Shown here one piece after another: positions 1 to 5,051 of a stretch of DNA of 5,514 nt. Every line of letters starts with the position of its first letter. Positions within the stretch are counted from its first letter, which is position 1. The DNA is from an uncultured Mollicutes bacterium (GTDB lineage: Bacteria > Bacillota_I > Bacilli_A > Acholeplasmatales > Anaeroplasmataceae): contig URFB01000088.1 of NCBI GenBank assembly GCA_900547045.1, forward strand, positions 1 to 5,514, given 5' to 3'. Below the pieces are notes generated by a model that saw only the letters and a list, made by a program, of their open reading frames with translations, had not been told where the DNA came from and did no database searches. Both the position numbers and the translations under genes were made by a program.

Positions 1-105
1 TATGTTGCATATAAAGCGGATTTAAAGTACTATTTCAAAAATATCAATGAATATAATTTCATTAATTATTCAAATAATGGTGTCAAATATGATACAACTA
101 TTTAA
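1..105 (+). CDS. 3' end of an unrecognised gene (5' part outside window)
   Basis: Frame 1 is open from the window edge to a TAA at 103-105 and gives 34 residues rich in Tyr, Asn and Lys, ending in ...KYDTTI. The other two forward frames close within the first 25 bases. The same frame stays open beyond this stop from 106 to a TAG at 184-186, adding a basic, aromatic segment (...EYIIDVKKTCNELYCRYKRLYH), so the original protein may have been longer and cut by a single nonsense change. I do not recognise the family. The composition would suit the C-terminus of a cytoplasmic or mobile-element protein, but nothing visible proves it. A terminator follows at 201-235, consistent with this being the end of a transcription unit. 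Confidence 0.4.
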   Translation, partial: YVAYKADLKYYFKNINEYNFINYSNNGVKYDTTI

Positions 106-200
106 GATGGTATGTTTGAATATATAATTGATGTCAAAAAAACTTGTAATGAACTTTATTGCAGATACAAACGTTTATACCATTAGCTTTTAAATAGTAA

Positions 201-235
201 GAAGAAAGATGTTTTTAAATAAATCATCTTTTTTT
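201..235 (+). terminator. Intrinsic terminator after the 5' partial gene
   Basis: AAAGATG (205-211) pairs with CATCTTT (225-231) around a 13-nt AT-rich loop. G-U and A-U pairs from 202-204 can extend the stem, and a run of T reaches 235. The stem is short and has few G-C pairs, but the hairpin plus U-tract is typical of AT-rich Gram-positive genomes. It separates the partial gene from the next promoter. Confidence 0.65.
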
Positions 236-255
236 ATGCTCTAGTTAATAAATAA

Positions 256-264
256 TGCTATAAT
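256..264 (+). promoter_or_regulatory. Extended -10 promoter for the ATC-hydrolase-family gene
   Basis: TGC-TATAAT (TG at 256-257, hexamer at 259-264) is a perfect extended -10 element. No good -35 hexamer lies 16-18 bases upstream, as is usual for extended -10 promoters. Counting seven bases on puts the transcript start near 271, leaving a leader of only about 15 nt before the ATG at 286, with the AAGG at the very 5' end of the mRNA. Confidence 0.6.
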
Positions 265-285
265 AAAGAAAAGGTAAGTGATAAG

Positions 286-915
286 ATGAAGTATGGATTT
301 TTTCCTAAAACAGTTTGGGAGTTATTTAAAAAAAGCTATAGGAAGCAATTAAAAAAGGAGCTACATGAGCCTAAAGGAGGCTCTGTAATGAAGGCTGCAA
401 AAAAGCGCTATAAGGAAATTGTTGATACGATTGATGAGTTTGATAAGGGAGATAGATTTTTATTTAATACTTTAAGCTGTGCAATGCTAGCATCTATTTT
501 ACTTTCAGTATCAAATCACTATACAGTATCTGAAATTACTAGCTTTTATTCTAAGACTATGAATATCAAAGCCGTAAGAAAAAGCGCTAAAAAGACCAAG
601 GTATTTACTAGCAAGGGAAGAGAGAAGCTAAAGCTTCAGGCTAAGAATAGTGAGCTTAGTGAAAATCCTTATGCAACAGTATTTGAGATAGAGGACGGCG
701 AAAATTTAAATGAATATACAGCTAGCTTTAAAAGCTGCGGTATTTGTCATTTAATGAAGGAATTAAATCTTGAGGATTATATTCCTGCTATTTGTAGCTT
801 TGAATATGATATGGCTATGATGGAAAAGACAGAATTAATTAGGCAGACTACACTTGCATCTGGTGGGCCTTGCTGCGACTGTCACTATATTCATAAGGGC
901 AAGCTTAAAAAATAA
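286..915 (+). CDS. L-2-amino-thiazoline-4-carboxylic acid (ATC) hydrolase family protein
   Basis: The 209-residue protein has no signal peptide. It opens with a basic, aromatic helix (residues 1-45, FFPKTVWELFKKSYRK...), followed by a helical region with a hydrophobic patch (about 60-77). The C-terminal half carries the signature of the ATC-hydrolase family: a Cys-containing strand (C151, C154), a P..C....D segment (P167, C170, D175), and L-x-R-x-x-T-x-A-x-G-G-x-x-C-D at 184-198. The founding enzyme opens the thiazoline ring of ATC in bacterial cysteine synthesis, but most Bacillota members have no known substrate, so the function here is open. Unusually, six cysteines cluster in the last 60 residues (C151, C154, C170, C196, C197, C199), and C199 replaces the usual aromatic residue after Cys-Asp. 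The start at 286 shares an 11-nt initiation motif at identical spacing with the gene at 3498. An in-frame ATG at 388 with a strong Shine-Dalgarno would give 175 residues. The gene has its own promoter and is probably independent of the EAL operon. Confidence 0.75.
   Translation: MKYGFFPKTVWELFKKSYRKQLKKELHEPKGGSVMKAAKKRYKEIVDTIDEFDKGDRFLFNTLSCAMLASILLSVSNHYTVSEITSFYSKTMNIKAVRKSAKKTKVFTSKGREKLKLQAKNSELSENPYATVFEIEDGENLNEYTASFKSCGICHLMKELNLEDYIPAICSFEYDMAMMEKTELIRQTTLASGGPCCDCHYIHKGKLKK
373..390 (+). promoter_or_regulatory. Strong in-frame Shine-Dalgarno and ATG: alternative start of the ATC-hydrolase-family gene
   Basis: AAAGGAGG at 373-380 lies 7 nt before an in-frame ATG at 388-390 (Met35 of the long form). 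It is the best Shine-Dalgarno sequence in the window and is placed ideally. It could be the true start, a second start giving a protein without the basic N-terminal helix, or chance created by Lys-Gly-Gly codons. The residues before it (FFPKTVWELFKK...) look like genuine protein, so I keep 286 as the primary start. Confidence 0.4.
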
Positions 916-936
916 TTATTTGAAAATAAATTTTTT
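907..936 (+). terminator. Possible weak AT-only hairpin after the ATC-hydrolase-family gene
   Basis: The stop codon is embedded in an A-rich run that can fold imperfectly with a following T-run: TTATT (916-920) pairs with AATAA (925-929), and outer A-T pairs continue to T931-936 with two mismatches. The stem has no G-C pair, so termination may be leaky and some transcription could continue into the riboswitch region. Confidence 0.25.
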
Positions 937-948
937 AATTTAGAAAAA

Positions 949-977
949 TTGACAATTTTATCAATTAAAAGTATAAT
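949..977 (+). promoter_or_regulatory. Consensus SigA (sigma-70 type) promoter of the EAL operon
   Basis: TTGACA (949-954) and TATAAT (972-977) are both perfect hexamers with an exact 17-bp spacer, and AT-rich DNA lies upstream. This should be a very strong vegetative promoter, so control probably falls on the downstream riboswitch and terminator rather than on initiation. The expected transcription start is at about 983-985, directly at the 5' edge of the aptamer. Confidence 0.9.
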
Positions 978-981
978 ACAA

Positions 982-1044
982 GAAGCAAAGCAGTAGTGAT
1001 ACTGTGACGCAAAGCTATAGGGTCTTTTTAAGATAGCCAGTTGC
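982..1044 (+). promoter_or_regulatory. GEMM-I (c-di-GMP-I family) riboswitch aptamer
   Basis: The region contains the hallmarks of the class I cyclic-dinucleotide riboswitch: GCAAA (985-989), a hairpin CAGTA-GTGA-TACTG (991-1004) capped by a GNRA tetraloop, the near-invariant GACGCAAAGC (1006-1015), and a second hairpin ending GCCAGTTGC (1036-1044). In P3, GCTA (1014-1017) pairs with TAGC (1034-1037) and TCTT (1023-1026) with AAGA (1030-1033). A one-sided TAGGG bulge (1018-1022) is the likely tetraloop receptor. Aligned to Vibrio Vc2, G985-C1010 corresponds to G21-C46, A1011 to the intercalating A47 and C1044 to the guanine-binding C92. Position 20 is then A984 rather than G. No outer P1 helix is visible. 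The genes controlled encode EAL proteins, a common GEMM-I target. Confidence 0.9.
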
Positions 1045-1070
1045 ACAAGCAATGCTATCTTTTTTTATTT
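1030..1070 (+). terminator. Riboswitch-controlled intrinsic terminator (expression platform)
   Basis: AAGATAGC (1030-1037) pairs perfectly with GCTATCTT (1054-1061). An inner stem GTTGC (1040-1044) with GCAAT (1049-1053), including one G-U pair, caps it around an ACAA loop with CA bulged (1038-1039). The T-rich tract starts at 1060 and runs to 1070, broken only by A1067. The left arm is the right arm of aptamer P3 and includes the C92 equivalent, so aptamer and terminator are mutually exclusive. Ligand binding should prevent termination, making this a genetic ON switch. Confidence 0.85.
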
Positions 1071-1090
1071 ATCTATGCTAGAATTGATTT

Positions 1091-1095
1091 GGAGG
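1091..1095 (+). promoter_or_regulatory. Ribosome binding site of the first EAL gene
   Basis: GGAGG sits 7 nt before the ATG at 1103, downstream of the terminator U-tract and outside the terminator hairpin. This fixes the start codon and suggests that control is at transcription termination rather than ribosome access. Confidence 0.85.
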
Positions 1096-1102
1096 TTTTA
1101 CT

Positions 1103-3493
1103 ATGCGTGTAAGAGATACAAAATTATATATATTATTAACTGCATTAGTATTTTTAATGGTAATAACCTTTAATATTTTTTATATTTCTAGCTTTACTAA
1201 TCGAGCCAGGAAATTAACATATAGTGACACTATTAACGATACAAAGTCAAATTTAATTGATGTTTCAGAAAAAATTGTCTTCTATGAGCATAAATTTGAA
1301 TCAGCTAATTATACTGATGTTGAGCTAATTAATGATCATATTGATAATTATGAGCAATATTTTGATTATCCTAGTAATGGCTCAATTTCTAAAACGGCCC
1401 TTTTAAATGCGACTGTAATTGAAACAGCTAATGCAATTGATAAATATTATTTATATATTTCGTATGAGGATAAGCTTGGAAGAGTTGAGCTAGCAAAGCT
1501 TTTTGAGCCTATTTCTCTAGAGGGCATTTATCTATTTAAGGGTACAACAGGTGAGTATGTATATAGTAATTTAAGCTACGATCATTTTTTCAGCTACATT
1601 AATCCTGATGGGTCTGCTGATTATTCAGATATTGTAGCTTCAGTTGAGGCTAAGGATAAATTTTCAGATATAGTTTATATTAATGGTGAAAAAAGAATTG
1701 TATCAGGAATTAACTTTGGTAAGGATTTTTATTTCTGTCAGTTTTTCCCACTTGATGCCTATAACGCGAGAATTAAGGGTATTGTAGTAATGGGAATTAT
1801 CCTATCAGCGGTAATGGCACTTGGAATGTGCTTAATCATTTTAGCCTCCATTTTAGCGGTTCATAAGCAAAATAAGCTTATTTTAGTTTCAAGACGCTCA
1901 GCTAGAAGAAGCGATGCCATTATCATTCGTGCTTCAAGAACCGGTCGTATTATTGAAAATTATCATAATATTCCGGATTTGATTGGAAAGACATATAAAA
2001 GTATTTTTGATTTTAAAACAAATACGGGTGAAAGCCTTAAGGATGAAATTAAGCATTATGATAATTTAATTGTTACATTTGATGGCAAGGAATCTACAAG
2101 ATATATTGATTTTACTATTTTTAAATATAATTATACCTATTATTTAATCGGTCGTGATGTAACGGATTCATATTTGAATAATGAAAGATTAAAGGATTTA
2201 ACAAGTAAAAACGCGGTTACAGGACTTCCTAATTACTTTTCACTTGTGGCCGATTATTCTAAAATTAAGCAGCAAAGCTTAAATAGAGTAATTAGCTTTA
2301 TGCTAATTGATTTAGTTGAGCATGAGGAAATAAGCAGTGTATTTGGTACAACTACCTATAATGCAATTCTTAATGAGGTAGCTAATCGTATTGCTAAAAA
2401 TGTTGGTAATGATAATATCTATCATGTTGAAAATAATTTATTCCTTGTGGTTTTAAATTCCAATATCAAGGAAGAAAATGCTAAGAGAATAGAATCTCTA
2501 ATTAATAATTTGCAGCAAACAATTGATATTAAAAACAATACCCTGTACGTAAAGTATAAATATTCATCATATGATGTGGTAAATGTTTCTAAAACTAATG
2601 TTAGCCTTGATGATATTATTGATTCCTTAAAGACTACGCTTGATGTTGCAATAAAATCAATTAATCGTGATTATATAAAATATGATGCGACGATTCAAAA
2701 TATGATTAATCACCGTATGCAAATGCAAATGGATTTGATTAATGCGCTTGAAAACAATGAATTTATGATGTATTTCCAGCCTCAATATGATGTTTTAGAA
2801 AATCGTATTGCGGGCTTTGAATCCCTAATTCGTTGGAATAATCCTAAATATATTAATATATCTCCTCAGGAATATATTGAACTTGCGGAAAAGAATGGTT
2901 TAATTATTGAAATAGGTAACTTTATTGTAAAAGATGTATTTAAAACTGCTAAATTATTTGAGCCATATGGTATTTCCCTTTCCATTAACGTTTCACCTGC
3001 TCAGCTATTCCAGGCCGGATTCGTTGGTCTTTTATTAGAGGAATTTGAAAAGAATGAGCTTAAGCCAGGCTCAATTGCGGTAGAAATTACCGAAACCTTC
3101 CTAATGGAAAACTTTAGTGTTGTAATTGAAAAGCTTAATATTTTAAGAAATCATGGTTTTAGAATTCACCTTGATGACTTTGGTACAGGTTATTCATCCC
3201 TTCAATATTTGAAGGAATTGCCAATTGATACTATAAAGACGGATAAGGAATTTATTAAGAATCTTGAAAATGATAAAACCTCACAGCTTATTATTAAGGG
3301 TATTATTGGTATGGCTAAATCCATTAATCTATCTGTAATATCTGAGGGTGTTGAAACGAAGGGACAGGCTGAAATTTTAAGACGAGCGGGAACTAATTAT
3401 TTCCAGGGATGGCTAATTTCTAAGGCTGTTCCGCTTGATAAGGCACTAGATATGGCTAAAAATGGTGTCGATATTGATAAGAAGGGTAAGTGA
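1103..3493 (+). CDS. Membrane sensor cyclic-di-GMP phosphodiesterase (Cache-like, PAS-like, degenerate GGDEF, active-type EAL)
   Basis: This 796-residue protein should cleave c-di-GMP to pGpG at the inner face of the membrane. Domains in order: a transmembrane segment (about 8-29); an extracytoplasmic region (30-224) whose late part (FKGTTGEYVYSN..., INGEKRIVSGINFGKDFYF) resembles a Cache/PDC sensor; a second transmembrane segment (225-253); a PAS-like domain (about 270-355, ending GRDVTD); GGDEF (about 365-530); and EAL (about 545-785). The GGDEF domain keeps TGLPN (373-377), but its signature is ENNLF (443-447), so cyclase activity is not expected. The EAL domain keeps the family's catalytic and metal-binding set: Q559, E573 (written ESL), R577, N629, E661 and E664 (EITE), D691-D692 in an intact DDFGTGYSS loop 6, K712, E748 (SEGVE) and Q768 (FQGW). 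The gene is first in an operon and ends 4 nt before the next start. A GEMM-I riboswitch precedes it. The ligand of the outer domain cannot be told. Confidence 0.9.
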   Translation: MRVRDTKLYILLTALVFLMVITFNIFYISSFTNRARKLTYSDTINDTKSNLIDVSEKIVFYEHKFESANYTDVELINDHIDNYEQYFDYPSNGSISKTALLNATVIETANAIDKYYLYISYEDKLGRVELAKLFEPISLEGIYLFKGTTGEYVYSNLSYDHFFSYINPDGSADYSDIVASVEAKDKFSDIVYINGEKRIVSGINFGKDFYFCQFFPLDAYNARIKGIVVMGIILSAVMALGMCLIILASILAVHKQNKLILVSRRSARRSDAIIIRASRTGRIIENYHNIPDLIGKTYKSIFDFKTNTGESLKDEIKHYDNLIVTFDGKESTRYIDFTIFKYNYTYYLIGRDVTDSYLNNERLKDLTSKNAVTGLPNYFSLVADYSKIKQQSLNRVISFMLIDLVEHEEISSVFGTTTYNAILNEVANRIAKNVGNDNIYHVENNLFLVVLNSNIKEENAKRIESLINNLQQTIDIKNNTLYVKYKYSSYDVVNVSKTNVSLDDIIDSLKTTLDVAIKSINRDYIKYDATIQNMINHRMQMQMDLINALENNEFMMYFQPQYDVLENRIAGFESLIRWNNPKYINISPQEYIELAEKNGLIIEIGNFIVKDVFKTAKLFEPYGISLSINVSPAQLFQAGFVGLLLEEFEKNELKPGSIAVEITETFLMENFSVVIEKLNILRNHGFRIHLDDFGTGYSSLQYLKELPIDTIKTDKEFIKNLENDKTSQLIIKGIIGMAKSINLSVISEGVETKGQAEILRRAGTNYFQGWLISKAVPLDKALDMAKNGVDIDKKGK

Positions 3494-3495
3494 TA
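3485..3495 (+). promoter_or_regulatory. Initiation motif of the second EAL gene, overlapping the upstream stop
   Basis: GGTAAGTGATA followed by 2 nt and ATG (3498) includes the TGA stop (3491-3493) of the previous gene. Exactly the same 11 bases with the same spacing precede the ATG at 286. The leading AAGGG and the GTGAT part can both pair with the 16S rRNA 3' end (extended Shine-Dalgarno pairing). The overlap suggests translational coupling and fixes the start at 3498 rather than at an in-frame ATG at 3462. Confidence 0.6.
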
Positions 3496-3497
3496 TA

Positions 3498-5000
3498 ATG
3501 TTAGCTACAAATGCATTTAATATTGTAATGACTATTACAGCTGTGCTGGTAATAGCGGCCTTAATCTATTTTTTAATTAGGCTAATGATTCATAATGAGG
3601 CTAGATATCGCGAGGATAAGAATGTACTTACAGCAGATATGATTCCTAATTCGAAGATGAAGGGAATAGTTGAAAATTATATCGCTCGAGTAGGTAAATT
3701 CGGTTCCTTTTACGTTATGCAAATTGATATTGATAATTTTAAGGGTTTAAATGAATTATATGGTAGTGTCCGATGCGATCAGGTTTTACAGGAGCTTTCC
3801 TATCGTATTACAAATGGTGTTGAGCATTCGGTTGTATCAAGGCTTAGTGATGATAAAATCTTTGTTTTAGTTAAGGATGATGCTAATTATGCACAGGTTG
3901 AGGAGCTTGTATCTAACCTTATTGTTAGGCTTAAGCAAACCTACGAAAATGGTCATCAAACAGCGGTTAATTTAACTGTTTCTGTTTCTATTGCTATCTA
4001 TCCTACCTGTGGTACAAGCTATAAGGCCTTATTAAGATCGCTTGAATTAACTAATTACGTTGTTAAGCGTAATGGTGGTGATAACTATATGATTTATTCA
4101 TCTGATATTGATAATAAGGAATCATCAAATATGGATTACTTCAATGAAATAAGAACCGCGATTGATGATGGACAATTCTGCTTATATTATCAGCCTATTG
4201 TAGATATTAGACAAAAGAAGATTTTAGGCTTTGAAACCTTCCTAAGATGGAATCATCCTACGCAGGGAGTGTTAACTCCAGATAAATTTATTAAAATGCT
4301 TGAGACAAGTGGAGATATTAACTATATTTCTAAATGGGGTGTTGAGCAAATTGTTAATAAAATGGGAGAAATTCAATCACATATTGGTGCTAATGATCTA
4401 ATTTATACTAATAATATTTCAACTAAGCAGCTAATGTCAGATACCTTAGTTGAGGAGTTAAAAAAGCTTCTTCATAATACTAAGGCTAATCCGCATAAGA
4501 TTGTCTTAGAAATTGAAGATTATATGATGTATGATAAAATGGATCAGGTTAAGCTTAATCTTTTAAGGCTAAGAGACCTTGGCTTTAGAATTAGCGTCGA
4601 TGGTCTTAAGCTTGATTACGCAGCCTTATCTCAAATTGAAAAGGAGCCAATTGATATTATTAAGCTTGATCGTTCCTTCCTTAAGGATATTAATAATAAC
4701 AAGATGAAGGAAAAATTTGTTGAGATGCTTGTTGATTCAGCAGAGCACATGCACCGTATGGTTATTTCCGAGGGCGTTGAAACACATGAGCATATTATTT
4801 ATCTTGAGAAGAATAATATTCAATTTTGTCAGGGCTATTATTTTTCAAAGCCATTTGAGGACAAATTCGTTTATGAATATATTGTAAATAAGGATTTTGA
4901 GGATAAGCTAGATGATAATTTGAAGCAGGAGGCTGCAAGCCTAAGCGATAAGGAAGAAGCGCCAAAGGCTAGTGAGGCTTTATCTGATTTTCAAGAATAA
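3498..5000 (+). CDS. Membrane-anchored GGDEF-EAL protein with both domains degenerate (probable pseudoenzyme)
   Basis: The protein has 500 residues: one transmembrane segment (about 7-29), GGDEF (about 45-203), EAL (about 212-460) and an acidic, low-complexity tail (465-500). There is no outer sensor domain. The GGDEF fold is recognisable (IDIDNFKGLNELYG, 76-89; VSVSIAIYP, 161-169), but the active-site motif is SDDKI (117-121), so cyclase activity is unlikely. In EAL, Q232, E246 (written ETF), R250, N306, E338, K389, E425 (SEGVE) and Q445 remain. However, the EITE motif is EIED, the paired aspartates of DDFGTG have become D368-G369, and the whole loop 6 is replaced (VDGLKLDY). Loop 6 is needed for metal binding and dimer activation in known EAL enzymes, so this domain is probably inactive. 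It may bind c-di-GMP or pair with the active enzyme encoded just upstream (inference, as for LapD- or FimX-type receptors). It is co-transcribed under the same riboswitch. Confidence 0.85.
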   Translation: MLATNAFNIVMTITAVLVIAALIYFLIRLMIHNEARYREDKNVLTADMIPNSKMKGIVENYIARVGKFGSFYVMQIDIDNFKGLNELYGSVRCDQVLQELSYRITNGVEHSVVSRLSDDKIFVLVKDDANYAQVEELVSNLIVRLKQTYENGHQTAVNLTVSVSIAIYPTCGTSYKALLRSLELTNYVVKRNGGDNYMIYSSDIDNKESSNMDYFNEIRTAIDDGQFCLYYQPIVDIRQKKILGFETFLRWNHPTQGVLTPDKFIKMLETSGDINYISKWGVEQIVNKMGEIQSHIGANDLIYTNNISTKQLMSDTLVEELKKLLHNTKANPHKIVLEIEDYMMYDKMDQVKLNLLRLRDLGFRISVDGLKLDYAALSQIEKEPIDIIKLDRSFLKDINNNKMKEKFVEMLVDSAEHMHRMVISEGVETHEHIIYLEKNNIQFCQGYYFSKPFEDKFVYEYIVNKDFEDKLDDNLKQEAASLSDKEEAPKASEALSDFQE

Positions 5001-5015
5001 TATTTAAGAATAGAA

Positions 5016-5049
5016 TAAAAGTGTTGAAATAAATCAACACTTTTATTTT
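5016..5049. terminator. Bidirectional intrinsic terminator between convergent genes
   Basis: TAAAAGTGTTGA (5016-5027) is a perfect 12-bp inverted repeat with TCAACACTTTTA (5034-5045), separated by a 6-nt AATAAA loop. On the plus strand the stem ends in TTTTATTTT, and on the minus strand in TTTTATTCTATT, so both directions have a U-rich tail. It lies 15 bases after the EAL operon stop and 6 bases beyond the stop of the minus-strand gene. Confidence 0.9.
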
Positions 5050-5051
5050 CT

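Noticed and set aside
3491..3493. TGA read as tryptophan (Mycoplasma-type code)
   Set aside because: Reading through would run the first EAL protein into a short unrelated tail, overlapping the next gene's start. Tryptophans are encoded by TGG throughout, and TGA fits as a real stop.
3462..3497. Upstream in-frame ATG at 3462 as start of the second EAL gene
   Set aside because: It lies inside the 3' end of the first EAL gene, has no ribosome binding site, and adds 12 residues (MVSILIRR...) before a normal membrane-anchor N-terminus. The ATG at 3498 has the GGTAAGTGATA motif and a typical 4-nt intergenic gap.
4071..4085. NGGDN in the second EAL protein (residues 192-196) as a live GGDEF signature
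   Set aside because: It sits at the end of the GGDEF domain, in the usual K-x-x-G-x-N-x-Y closing motif. The true signature position, after the VSR strand, reads SDDKI.
2760..4860. Repeat between the two EAL genes (possible recent duplication)
   Set aside because: Similarity is at the protein-family level only. The nucleotide sequences and motifs (loop 6, GGDEF sites) differ widely, so no recent duplication is supported.
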